Shown here: piece after piece, positions 20,753 through 33,039 of the stretch
How positions within the stretch are numbered: position 1 is the stretch's first letter
Layout of the letters: every line of letters begins with the position of its first letter
Source of the DNA: Papilionanthe hookeriana x Papilionanthe teres
Taxonomy: Eukaryota; Streptophyta; Magnoliopsida; Asparagales; Orchidaceae
Assembly: GCA_022702705.1 (NCBI GenBank)
Contig: CM040434.1
Location: forward strand, 21,185,771 to 21,249,770
Length of the DNA: 64,000 bases
Direction of reading: 5' to 3'
The notes under the pieces: generated by a model
Told to the model about the DNA's origin: nothing
The model's database searches: none
The model's input: only the letters and a program-made list of their open reading frames with translations
Translations under genes and position numbers: made by a program

Positions 20753-22635
20753 ACATTGGATACATCGAGTCATTGATGTTAGCCCAAGCACTTCATGGGA
20801 GTCAACCCATGATTATCCTTGCTATTTGTTCAGTGTGATTGTTGTTATGTTGGATTGGATAATAGTGAGATGTTGGATTTTGATCTGTGTTTTATTTGTA
20901 AGAGTAGCTTGGGTTAATTTTGTGAGGCTATGCCTTGGTCTTCACTAAATTTGTATATGAATTTTGGTAGTAGCAGGCTGATGACTCTTTTATGACTTAG
21001 TTCTCAACCGGAGCTGAGCATTACCTTGAAGCATGTAGAGTTTGGACTTAGACCGCTCCATGTAAACTCTATTACTTTCTTTATCTGTATTTTTCTTTAC
21101 TGAGTATGGTCATGAACTTACTTATTGAACAACATCTGGATGAGCTGCACTACTTTTATCTATCAGATTGTGTATACCTTAAACTTAGAGTAAACCTGTA
21201 ATTGAAAACACATGAGTTTTTATAATAGGGGAATTCTGGTCTAAGGGTGATAATCATATAAAAAATCTTATAATATACCCAGATTATTATTGTAGTTTCT
21301 TTCGTTAGAAATTGAAAGTATGAAGAGGAAATGTGAGTAGAAGGGAGATTAAATTAACCTCATTTGTTGTTTGTTTATGAAAACTGTGAGTCTATGTATT
21401 GAATTTTGTGTTTCTATGTTTGTGAGTCAAGTTGAATGAGTCATTGGTGACAACATAACTTATCTGAATATTTTAAACTTGTTAGCATCAGTAATTCCTT
21501 TATAAAGTTTAAAATATGTTCCTGTTTAATTTTTAGTTTGTACTTGCTCTACTATTTAAAATTCTCTTATAGTGTAATGTCAAGCATGTTTAGGCTACAT
21601 TTTTTTTCTACTGCAATATTTTACCAAGTTTTATTTGTTGATATTTTTGTAGGATGTGTAGTAAATTGTAAAAGTGATCTTTCCCTGCCACATACTTTTG
21701 TACTTCATTGTTACACATGTTTGAGCTTAAGTTTGGAGGGGAAAGAAAAATATTTCAAATTTAAACCTTACTTGTTTTCAAAACTACTACAAATAAATTT
21801 GTATTTTATTTCTAATGATTATTGTTATGGAGTCACCTTAAGGATGTTAGAATTTTAAGTATATAAATGGAGTTGAAAAACATAGTTGATATATTTAGTG
21901 AAAGGGTGAACCTAGAGTTAAAGATATTTAGTGGAGAACATGGGAAAATGAATAACTATCTTTAGTATGAAGAAGTGTATTTTTTAAAAAAACTAAGGAT
22001 TCTTAGAATTTTTATTTTCAAACATTTAATGCTCTTTTAGAAAGTATTTTAAAAAATACATCTTTTGAAGTGAAGGAAAGTAATAAGTTTTAATTTTAGA
22101 GGAGGATAGTTGAATTCAAAATCATTTAAGGACTTCTCCAGATATTTTAATCCTCACATATATAAAAAAGAGAAAAAAGAAAAAGAAAAGAGCAGAAAAA
22201 AATGGATCAAAAAGATCCTTAAAAAAAATGTGAGGAGAAGCTTGAGGAGAGGTCCTAATCAAAATTGGTTTTACTTGAGTCTTTCAAAAGTAAGAAACTT
22301 AGAACAATCGTAAGCTTACATTTTGTACATATATTTCTTAAATTATTTTAAGAGAGTTCTTAAGTCTAGGAAGTAAAGTTCATAGGATCCAAAGTTTGAA
22401 AAATCTGCATATTTTTTTGAATTAGATAGAAAAACAAATTCCCAAATTTGATGATAAATATCTTAGACCCTGGGCTAGTCTGATTTACTAAAAGTTATTC
22501 TATGTTGAACTATCCATTTTTAGAACAAAATTTTAGCAATTCCAAAGGGTTGCCCATTAACTCTAATTTTAAAAAAAATATTTTTTAAAAATTTAGTATT
22601 ACTTGAGGACAAGTAATGTTTAAGTTTGGGGATTT
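20753..22635 (+). other. 3' UTR of element C
   Basis: Non-coding. It holds the internal polypurine tract (21735-21750), the stretch CTCCAGATATTTTAATCC (22136-22153), an A/G-rich run, the conserved block starting GAGAAGCTTGAGGAGA (22235-22279), and the terminal polypurine tract (AAGTTTGGGGATTT, 22622-22635). No env-position ORF is recognisable. The open frame at 21538-21858 is AT-rich and unsupported. Confidence 0.75.
21735..21750 (+). other. Internal polypurine tract of element C
   Basis: A 16-base purine run (GGAGGGGAAAGAAAAA) after AAGTTT, 901 bases before the 3' LTR. It corresponds to 9489-9504 in A. Confidence 0.55.
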
Positions 22636-24421
22636 TGATTAACCAAAAAATATACTACTTTTTATGCTATATTTTATAATGATATTGCACTTTAAAGTTA
22701 TGTTTTCTTGTGTTTTTGGTTTTAGGTACATCAAATTGAAGAATTTGGAGTGATTGAAGCAAAAAGAACAAAAATAGACCAAAATGGAGCATACCGATGC
22801 AAAATTGGTCGAACCGAAGCAAACCGGAGCAAAACGGGTCAAATCAGACACTTTTGTACCTGTGTCGGCACCTGTGTCTGGCAGTGGCACCTATGCACCA
22901 AAACGTCGATGCATAGCCTCCAGTTACAGTTTTTGGCATAACTTCTAGAAGAAAACGTCGGGTTTGGACGACTTACGAAGCGTTGCGAAGTGTTTCTCTT
23001 GGAGAATTCATTGGGAATGATAAAATAAACTTTTTAGAAGAGTTTGGGTCGGTTAGAAGGAGTTATTATGGAAGAGATGTGTCTCTTGGAGTCAAAAGGC
23101 ACTTAAGGCACCCTTTGGAAGATTCATTGAATATGGACACTTTTGAAGAGGCACTTAAGCATCTCTTGAGAAATTATAAAAAAACTCTTTAACTCTTGGA
23201 GAAGAGGATAATTAGGAGGAGAAGATTAGAAAAGGAGAAGAAGGCTTAGAGAAGAAGTGAAGGCTTGGGCTGAGCCCAAGTGTGGCGACAAGGTGGTGAG
23301 AAAGAGAGAGTGTGAGAATTTCTTCTTTTCTTTTCACTTTGTTATTGGAGAGGATTGCAAGGAGATTACTTTTTCTATACAAGGAGAGTTGAATTTCTTT
23401 AAAGATAAGTATTTTCATTGTATTTTGGTTTGAATTTGGTGCTTTGTTTGTATTGATTCAAAGTGTTGTTCAATGAAAAGTTGTTGTTGTTTCTCCATGT
23501 GTAGTGTGTAGTTTTCTTTACGCTTCCCTCTTACAATGAATTAGTATGCATGTGTAGGATATAGAATTGAGTAGAGTTAGAAAAAGTGTGATGATTTTAC
23601 TTTGATCTTTAGTTACATGTAAACTTGATCAACTTGCATGTTAAAATCTGTTGTGAGAACATGTAAGAACCAATGCGGTATTGTCTCAGTCAACTATTGG
23701 TAAAAATCACATGAGATTATAAGGGTGAGAATGTAGTCCATATGGTTGAGTGCAAATAAATTGAGAGATATGCATGTTTAAGAGGTGTAGAGTTAGAGGA
23801 CTTTAGGGTGACAGACTAAAGCCCCTGATTTGGTTTGATGTGAAAAGTTTTGTTATGAGATGTTAGCCCCCAGGTGGAGGGAGAAGCGGGAAACTCTAGA
23901 GTGAGAGCTAGTATCTTCCCTGCCTAACCCATCTACAAGATTTTAAATCATCAAATTAATCTATGTATTTTATAGAACCAAGTAAGGGTAAAGAATATAA
24001 TTGCTCCTATTTGTCACAACCTCTCTCACTACTTGTTATACTTTTACACATGTAACTAATTTCATTGTATGAGGAAGGGCATTTTTAATATATCTGACCC
24101 CACTTTCTAATTTTCTTAAAGTATTTTAGTTTAAGAGTAGAAGTAGTATTGTAGTGATAATTGTTAGATATAATCAAAACCAAACTTTTATCAACCTTCC
24201 AAGCTAAGGAGTGTTACTTCTCTTGAAAGACGCTGTGATTAATCAGAAAGCCCTATATTACTTGATAACGATACGTATACTTGCTTAAAATCTCTATTAT
24301 TTAAAGACATAATTGAAATCTTTCTTTCCTTTGGAGTCAAGTTTTTGGCACAGTTGCAAAAGAAGAAATTTAAACAAGAGAATTAAAGGATTAAACTCAC
24401 ATATATTGTAAGCCGGGATCA
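22636..24421 (+). repeat. 3' LTR of element C
   Basis: 1786 bp, starting TGATTAACC and ending CCGGGATCA. A TATA-like AAATTATAAAAA is at 23171-23182. A GC-rich dyad (TGGCACCTATGCACCA, 22885-22900) parallels the palindromes of element A. The right flank ACAGT is the candidate target duplication; its partner is lost. Confidence 0.9.
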
Positions 24422-27400
24422 ACAGTGCCATGCGCCAAATTTTTGAACCTTGTCTACAACATATTCAGCACTATCGTGCTATAGATTTAACATTAAGAAT
24501 CCAACTTTCTATTATTAAGGCATTAAGCTCTCAATTTCCTTGCCCAATTTTTATTACTATGGTTCTGAGGTGTTTTAGATATAGCTTTAAGCAGCTTTGT
24601 TTGAATTTTTTGGAATTTTTATTTAATTATTATCCTATATAAATGCCTACAAGTAATAAAACCATTAGTAATAATAAAATATAAATTAAATTAATAGTTT
24701 AATAAAATTATTTTAATACTTAATTCACATGTCACCCTCTAACGCCTTTCTTAAATAGTAGCACCACTAGCTTCCCATTGTTCCCTATGATTGTTCCAAA
24801 TCTAATTTGAACAAGACCAAATGTTAGACTTATTTTTATGAATTTTCAAAAAAGATGTGGACCAAATCACCTCCGCTTTAACCAATGTACATAGACATGT
24901 GAGGCTCTTAAGGGCAACCAATAGACTAGCGCTCCAACTACTAGCTATAAATTGTGCTAGTTGGGTTTCACTCAACTGAATAAGTGATAATTCCCCTCAT
25001 TTAACACGCTAATCTCCTTATCTAGAGTCTCACAAACTTCCTTTTGACCTTCTCTTCCTTCCCATAACATGCTATGCTTCAAACTTACCAAATTGTTATC
25101 ATGCAAAGAGGATATGCTCATGAGCTCTAAGCAATCCTTTAAGACAAACCATCAAATTAGAACTTAATTAAACCCATGCATTTATTCTAAACCTAGCTAA
25201 TAGTTTGTTTTCATACATATATATAAAACAAAGAATAAATTTAAGGCCATAACTATCATAACATAGAAACCTTAAGGTTCAAGTAGATTTCTAGAGGGAC
25301 TTTAATGAATAGTTCTCATTCCCAAACAAGAGGTTTGAGATAAAATCGACGAAAACCAATCTCATTATTTGAAATGGAAGATGTTTAATCTCACAATTGA
25401 GAATAATTTACTACTTACAAGCTAAACAGTGGAGTAATTCTATACAATTCAATCTCAAATTATAGGATTGAAGTTAATCCCAGCTAGTGTTAGGGCTTGT
25501 TTGTCGATCTCAATAGTGAATAACAGCTCACCACTTGTGAGATATTCTTCATGTTATTAATGGATGGTAAAATCAGTATAATTTAGGGAAATTAATAAAA
25601 AAAAAGAGAAAATATTTATAAAAAATTCTCTATCAATTAAAAATGAATAATACCATTTTGCAATTAAAGCCCTAAATACTAATGGATACGTTTTCATTTA
25701 TTTGTACGATGCGTAAATTTAAATAATTCAAATTAAACCAAAATATATGAATCCAACAATTTTACAAATTTCTTGAGAATATTCCCAAGGACTTTTTTAA
25801 CATCACAAAAATTCAAAAGAAATTTAAATTTAAAATTAAAGGGTTTTTAATTTTCTTAACTATTTACCCTATTTAAAAAACAGATAAAATATAAAGTAAA
25901 ATCAAAACATTACATGTAATTTTTCTTAATTTCTCTTTAAGATAACCTAAGGTTATCTTACAAAAATTTGGTTTGTGATAGAATACTAAATAATAAATAA
26001 AGCAAAATGTTTTAATTATATAAATAGTCAATTAAAAAAATAAATAGAATTAATGCTTGAAAACATTTCAATTATAAAATTTATATAAAATTCATATCAA
26101 TGCAAGAATATTTAAATTAAAATCCTTTAAAATTAAAGAAGATTAACACTGAAATTAAAATCAATTTAAAGTTCATTAAATATTGTATTAATAATTAATT
26201 TAATATAATAAAAAAATATTAAAATATTGACAAAATTTTAAGAAATTATACAAATAGTAGGGTGTCATCCTTATCCTCATAGTAATTTTTATTACTTTTT
26301 TTTTACGTTATTGATTTCTTAAATTAGTTTTATATAAAAAATTTAAAAGAACATAAAAAATCTAAATAAAATCAAATAAATTCTAATATTTATTGGAAAT
26401 GGCAAGAGTTTATCTTAGATTCCTCTAATGATCGTCGAAACTTTTAGAATAAGGAGAACTATTTTAATTTATTTTAAATCATTTTCTAAATATAAATAAT
26501 AAAATTAAATTTAACCTAAAATATTCATAAATTTGTATGAGAAGATTCTTTGATTCCTCTCATAAATTCTTTTAATTAAATTTAACCTAAAATATTCATA
26601 AATTCTTTGGACTTGAACAACTAATTAGACACTATAAGGTGACACTTCATCCTTGTTGAGGTGTACAAACTTTTAGGCCCCTGGTGTTAAAGAGTAATGG
26701 AGCCTACTCTTCGAGGGTTTCATTAGCGTTAATCTCCTTAATACCTCAAGCTAAACTGAAATCAAAATTGAAATTTAAAACCATCCCTTCAAATATTGAT
26801 AAAATATATAAATCACAATATGAGTAGTATTTGTACTCAAAAACAAAATGAAAACTGAAAAATTAGGATCCATGAAAGACACCATGTTAGCCAGTCACAC
26901 TGGGCTTATTTGTAAGGCCAACGACATAGATTTGGGTGGTTTCAATTAAGCTATTGTGATTGTTAGTGATGTTGCGTTGATATGGATTTTTTATGATGAT
27001 TCTTTTGTATTAGATGGGATGTTATGTCGATCATTACTCTTAAATTAACTTAAATCTAATAAACTAGATTTTATTTCTATTTTAATATGTTTAAGCACTT
27101 AAGCATAGCCAATAGAATATGTGTCTTATCTTTTATAGGTGTTAAGCTATGTATGATGGTATGAATATTTCAATGTAAAAGTATACATGATAACCTCTTT
27201 TTCATAGATTTAGTTAGATTTTATTTATATTAAATGTATAATTTTAAGTAAAACTAGGTATAAAGCTCATCAGATTAGCATGGCTAAGCATGAGCCATTT
27301 AGTTCTCAATAATGCCTCGTGATGCTTGGATCTTACATAATGATGAATAAGAAGGTAAAACAAATACAAGAAGAAGAAGAACCTTAGACTTATTCTTAGT

Positions 27401-29879
27401 TTTACTACGTTAGATGGTATAACCGCAAAGCTTTGCTTCTCATCTTCTTACTTCTTTTCATGGTATACCTTGGTGCCTTGATGCAATGTCCTTTTATTTT
27501 TTATATCATATTAGTTTGCTCTTCCTTTTAGTTGTATTTATATATGTTTGCATATTACATAACTTTCCTTGGTTGATTCTATAATCCTAGGATAAAATTT
27601 TTCTACTGAAGTTTAAAAACAAAATCATAGAAATTAAAACGGACTATAAACCATAAATCAAACTCAGCGAGTTCAATTACATATTGATATTTTTTTTTCT
27701 AATTATTTTTGAAAACTTCACCCATTGCCAATATTGGTACAGTCCAAACTATGAGGATGAGCACCATTTCTTATTGAACTCCTGTTAAAAAATATTTTGC
27801 CTTGAAATTACACTTAAAAATATTCAAAATCATGCATGAGAACGTAGGAATAAATTTTAATCTATAAATAAAAAGAATAATACTATTCATTGTGTTAGTT
27901 GCATTACTTTCGAAAATAATTATGTAGCTTGATTTGTACATTCTCCTAATCAATTGACCAAATTAAATAATAAGCTTACCTTTCTTCAATTTGCATGTGA
28001 TTTAAATACAAGGATTTTAGAATTTTACGTTGGTTAACTAGCTACCCTTTCTTGGCAGAGTGGTAAGTCTAGTAAAATTATGCATGTTTCACTCCTTTGT
28101 GGGCTTGAAATTTGTATGTCCCATTACATATTGATCGAATAGGATTGATTTAACTGTCATAGTGCTTATCCTCGTGTTAGAATTTAAGGCACATCACTTT
28201 CCCTTATTACAAAAAAGTGTTCTTTCTTTTTTAGTCTTTCCTAAATGTATTGTTTATGAATACAAATATTAATTTTCAAACTTAAAGAACAACTCAAAAA
28301 AAGTTTAATCCCATTTACTAATAAAAACATAGTTTTATGATAGTTTAAAGCACTATTTATCTTCTGATTATAGGTTCTTTCCATCATTCCCCCTTATATT
28401 TTTAAGAAGTGCTCAAAGTCTTAATCTATCCTGTGTGAATTTCCTAAAGCAAAAATTCTTGAAAATTAATATGAAATCTAAAGATAAATAAGATTACCCA
28501 TATTAATTGAATGTTTTTTAGGAGAATATCTCTCAGGGGCTTACCCCTATAAGACATCTATACATGAAATTAAAATAAACCCCATCCTAATTAAGTTAGA
28601 AAAAATAATGATAATATAGTTCATGATTATTAAAATCATTAATTTATGATTATATCTATTATCAAATAATAATTTTATATTTTTACATAATATATTATTC
28701 CTAATGCCTTATCCAATCAAGAAAATAAATGTTTAAACATTTTTGTGGTTGATAAATACTCTCATGCATATATATTATTTTGGAGACTCAATTGAATATG
28801 GTTTCATTCCTTATCTTTAATAATTTGGTTTCAATTTTATGCTTCATAGTAGGCTTGCACCCTTTAAAAGCTTAAACAATCCATTTTTCTATAGGTGAGT
28901 GTTGGGAACATCCAAATTTTGCCTTTGAACCTCTCACTTAACATCAATTGGCTAGCGATGTTCTATGTTTCTTATTCCAATTCAATATTTCCTTTTAAAT
29001 CCCTCGACAAAAAATTTCAAACCTCATGATGAGTATAAACACTTTGTGCGATCAACCATACTAAGACAATGTTTGATCCCCCTCCCTTCTATAAATATTT
29101 TCCTAAATCAGTCCTCACTCCAAAGAATGATTCAATATTTTAAAATTTCCCAAATTCAAAATTGTTGTAATACTCAAATATTACAATTTCATTTCATAAA
29201 AATCTTTTTAAAAATTAAATCCAAAAAGTAATCTCATCAAATTTTGGAATTTTTAATTTTTTTTCAAAATTTTGTATAAATTATTCTAAATTAAATACTC
29301 TAATCACGTGTCTCCTATCAAGCCTAAACTTGGCAAAACTCTCAAACCTCAAATCTAACTTAAGAACAAATCATTCCTTATGAAAATTCTAAACCAAAAT
29401 CAAATCCTCTAATCTCTATATACAAATTGCAGATGTGAGCTTACCACATAGCTCGGAGTATTTTTAGAGTTAGGTTCCTAAACCAACAATTGTAACATTT
29501 ATGATGTTTAAAAATCTAATCAAAACTAATTTGCTTAAAGAATCACACTATGATTGTAATTCAATGAAAGAGAAATGTTGTGAATGTTGATATTTCACCA
29601 AGAAAGGGTCGTAATTTGTCCCTCTATCGAACGAATAGTTTTGAAATGTACATGATTAAGTATTGAATGTAGTTCAAAAAACTCAATGATTTTGAATGTG
29701 CTTATTTTAACTTTAGACATCCATCTATTGTCTTTGTAACACTTATTGTTGAGATTTATGTATAACATGATTGTTTTATTGGGTTTATTTATAAAACATT
29801 GTAACCCCAACTTAAAGAGATATCCTAAATGAAATACCTAATTTTTGGCTCACTTCTTACTTCTTTGTATTAGTGACAA
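24422..29879. other. AT-rich intergenic DNA, no supported feature
   Basis: About 5.4 kb of strongly AT-rich sequence. I found no conserved protein motif, LTR pair, tRNA-like box or tandem array. The few open frames (24430-24642, 27771-27953 minus, 28965-29231, 29595-29810 minus) are short, low-complexity and unlike known proteins. It may be old, unrecognisable transposon DNA. Confidence 0.6.
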
Positions 29880-30279
29880 ACTCTATCCTCTACCTTCTCC
29901 GGATTAGATCGATCGAACGTATTCGGTACGCCACTCCCTACCTTTTGTCACCTCTCATGTGGGCGTGTTTGACATTAAGTACAGGAGACACCAACATTGT
30001 GTGCGGCGGACAACCGCCTTTTTTCACGTCTTGTGGAGAGATACATCCAACGCCCAGCGTAGCTTGCGGGAGATGTAGTCGCATCCTTCAGACTGCTTCC
30101 TTCTAGGCTCTGTCCTCTAGGTCGCAGTCCCCCTAGGTCACAACCACTGTGACCGTCATTTGTCAAGGCCCTCACAGCCATAGCGAAGGTTTGTCGAGGT
30201 CGTCGATGTAGCCTCCATTCAAAGCTACTGCTGGCACACCTTCTGCAGTCGGGTCACGACACGATGAAGTTCCCAATCT
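29880..30279. other. GC-richer island of unknown origin
   Basis: Base composition rises sharply compared with both flanks (for example GTGTGCGGCGGACAACCGCC). Short open frames on both strands (29873-30106 plus, 29975-30181 minus) resemble no family I know. It lies immediately 5' of the copia gag remnant, so it could be that element's leader or LTR end, or captured sequence. Confidence 0.4.
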
Positions 30280-30439
30280 TGATGATGGGATAGATCAAAA
30301 TGGGGAATAAAGGAGAAAGGGAATCTTTTGTGATGTGCAAGACCTATAAGAGAGTCCAAGTGATTGAAGATGACGGGAGATGGAGATAGTATGGCGAGTA
30401 AAGGATTGGATCTTCTAGGAAGGATTGATCACATGGTCT

Positions 30440-31262
30440 TGAAGGTTCTGGTAGGGCTCAAACAGGGAGCTAGTATCTTGACAAGAACCTCGCCTTCAAC
30501 ACATTCTTTGATGTAGGTGAAACAAAATCTCCTTCCCATGGATATGAAGTTTGATGAACCGACCACTTATTTGAGCTAGTCACCTCAGATTGAGGTAGCT
30601 TTGGTGGGGAGAAGACTAGAGGGATATCTGACCGAGGACAAACTAGAGAGTGACAGTTCTGAGAAAAATAAGTGGAGGACCACTCATCCCTTAGTTTACG
30701 CATGGCTGCCCAACTCAATGGTTCCATTGATTGCATCATCTGTTGATCACATTCGAAAGGTGAGGGACATCTGGGTTATGTTGAATAAGATTTATGTAGG
30801 GACTAAAACCACATGAGGGTATTCCAAGGTCATTGTGAGATTAGAAGCTGTAGTACAGAGTGAGAAAACAATTTTGGTACACTACATAGAGTAGGAGAGG
30901 TTGTGGGTGGATCTTGATTACTTCTCATCGATGTCGAGCTGTAACAATCCAGAGTACAAGAAATGGGAGATATTTACACATATAAGAACTATGTAATGTC
31001 TGGCTCATCTTAATCTGACCTTAGATCAGAGAAGATTTGTCCTCATAGCTAGGGAACTATTCCTAAACTAGATAAGGCTATTACTGCAATGATATAGGAG
31101 GGGGTCACGTGAAGCTACTGTCTAGGTAGACTGTTTTTGTTTTAGTACACGATCAACATTGCCTGCTGCAAGCCCATGTATGCTTGGTGTCCAGGGTGAG
31201 ACTTGCAAGTGTTACATCTATGGTGAAGTTGATCATCTGAGTGGGTTCCATCCTAAAACTCC
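30440..31262 (+). pseudogene. Copia gag remnant
   Basis: The frame 30601-30816 encodes EKNKWRTTHPLVYAWLPNSM and SSVDHIRKVRDIWVMLNKIY, the copia gag pattern. Downstream, LWVDLDYFSSMSSCNNPEYK and LTLDQRRFVLIARELFLN fit the gag C-terminal half, with stops. A degenerate zinc knuckle (CKCYIYGEVDHLSGFHP) lies near 31200-31250. Confidence 0.72.
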
Positions 31263-31489
31263 TAAGGAGAGAAAGAGATAGTGGACTTGAATAAGAAGGA
31301 GGTCGTGGTCGAGGTCTTGGAGGTCGGAAAGGTGAAAAGAGGTTAACCAACCAAATATGGTGATAATATAAAACGTGGGAGAGACAACTGTGATCTTTAA
31401 TCATGAGGATCATGTGTGTCTGAAGGTATGGAAGATAAAGAAGAAAGCAGCTGGAGATGAAGATGAGGATGCTTCAAATTTATTAACAT

Positions 31490-32030
31490 CAAGGGGTAAC
31501 ATTGCCACCTATGCTCACGATAACAAAGGTTCTGGTAACACGCTTGCTCTAACCTCTATTTCTACCACAGGATCATTAGAATGATCATAAAGTATGGTTC
31601 TTCTCATCACGTGAAAGGTATAGTTAGAGAGTTCTCTTCATATACTCATATAGTAGTACCAGCGAGTATGCAGACTACTGATGGTACAACGCAGCCTATA
31701 GCTGGTATGAATACACTGACTTTTGTCCAATGTTTTGCATGCCCTTCTTTTCCAGTAAACCTCTCATCCATTAGTCTCATTATTCTTCAGCTAAAATGTT
31801 TTATTTCTATTGATATCCCTCAGGTGATTTTTCAAGATAAAGGAGCAAGCCAAACACTTGGGATTGGAACAAAGCATAGTAAACTCTGGTACTTTAACTC
31901 ATAAGAGATGGAGTCAGCTCTGGCTTCCATGGTAGAAAGTACTGCAGTAGGTGAATCTAAGATGAACTTGGAGGATGCTTTACTACTACATTATAGATGT
32001 ATGTGACATCCTAGTTTATTTTACTAAGTC
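31490..32030 (+). pseudogene. Copia protease and pre-integrase remnant
   Basis: The frame 31581-31904 aligns with the copia protease: SSHHVKGIVREFSSYTHIV, MQTTDGTTQPIAGMN, PVNLSSISLIILQLKCFI, VIFQDKGASQTLGIG. The catalytic Asp before the SHH motif appears as Tyr (KYGSSHH), so the active site is lost. A pre-integrase zinc motif remnant (LHYRCM, stop, HPS) follows near 31985. Confidence 0.75.
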
Positions 32031-32189
32031 AGTTGTATCCATCTATATATGATAAGGCAAATAAGGAGAAACTGAAGTGAGTCACTTGTGAGTTTGACAA
32101 TTTCACTAGGAGCTCTATTGTCAGCTCTTGAAAGAGGAGCTTTGGTGTGTTTGATTTGATTCATTCTAATGTATGAGAACCTTCTTCCT

Positions 32190-32640
32190 TTAGTTTTATG
32201 AATGTTTATAATTATTTTGTTATGTTTGTTTATTATTTTTCTCATGTTATTTGGATATACTTGATGAAGCACAAGAGTGAGGTTGTTATTTGCTTTAATG
32301 ATTTCCATTAGGCAATCCAAACCCAATATGGGAATTTTTGAAGGCACAGAGATCTAATAATGGGATAGAATATATCAAAAAAGCATTTGTGGACTACTTG
32401 TCAACTTAAGGGATACATCACCAATCCATAAGCCCATACAAACCAACACAAAATGGAGCACCAGAGTGGAAGAATTTACATCTTCTAGAGGTAGTTGGAG
32501 CATGATGATGATGATTACCATGAATGTCCCAAATCACTTATGGGGGCAAGCAGTGTTGATAATCACTCAATTAATTAATAGATTTCCCTCAAGCGTGCTA
32601 CAGTGGAAGTCTCCATATCAGATATTGAAATAAAATAATT
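32190..32640 (+). pseudogene. Copia integrase core remnant
   Basis: Readable core motifs: KHKSEVVICFNDFH, SNNGIEYIKKAFVDYLST (second catalytic Asp replaced by Asn), GIHHQSISPYKPTQNGAPEW (catalytic Glu retained), and MTMNVPNHLWGQAVLIITQL followed by INRFPSSVLQWKSPYQIL. Stops and shifts interrupt it. Confidence 0.8.
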
Positions 32641-32659
32641 GGGTGGGTGGGGGTCAGGG
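32641..32659 (+). other. G-quadruplex-type motif
   Basis: GGGTGGGTGGGGGTCAGGG meets the four-G-run rule with short loops. It sits just after the integrase remnant, where the coding similarity stops. Confidence 0.5.
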
Positions 32660-32790
32660 TCCCTCAATTGAAGGTATTTGATGTGTATGATTTGTGAAAG
32701 ACAATAGATCATTCTTACCCTCACTTTTCTGAGCACTATTCTCTCTCTATAGTGGTCTAGGATATTGCCTCAGGGTTTCCTAGTGGCACT

Positions 32791-33039
32791 CTTGATGCCT
32801 AGAGATGGATACACTTACATAGAAGTTCTAACCAATTCAACATTCACTTAGGGTTTCATGAGGTAAGATTCTAATCCTCAAATATTGGTTGAAATTATTA
32901 GAGTTGAAATTGATAGAAGCCCAAGTTGAATGCATATAGGTGGAGGATGCCATAGGGAACACATGGAGCCTAGAGTCCTAGGAATTCTTGTGATACCTTA
33001 TGACCACCCCCAACACCCTCTTTGATTTAAAGAAGCTCA
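32791..33039. other. Spacer, nothing recognised
   Basis: Between the copia remnant and a probable LTR remnant. No motif or repeat found. Confidence 0.4.

Larger units (their letters stand above)
17111..24421 (+). mobile_element. Athila-type element C with internal pol deletion
   Basis: Bounded on the right by a complete 3' LTR (22636-24421) and on the left by the last ~770 bp of a 5' LTR. It retains the primer site, gag, protease and 3' UTR, but RT, RNase H and integrase are missing between about 20660 and 20750. The first ~1.07 kb of the 5' LTR is replaced by the GGTCAA repeats. Confidence 0.9.
30280..32790 (+). mobile_element. Ty1/copia remnant (G)
   Basis: Gag, protease, pre-integrase and integrase-core similarities follow each other in copia order on the plus strand. 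RT and RNase H were not found and no LTR pair could be recognised. Multiple stops and shifts indicate an old copy. Confidence 0.8.

Noticed and set aside
22110..22313. Lysine-rich open frame in C's 3' UTR
   Set aside because: It spans the purine-rich run and conserved block; the frame is not kept in A or D.
28965..29231. 88-codon open frame in AT-rich DNA
   Set aside because: Low-complexity composition, no motif, no neighbouring gene signals.
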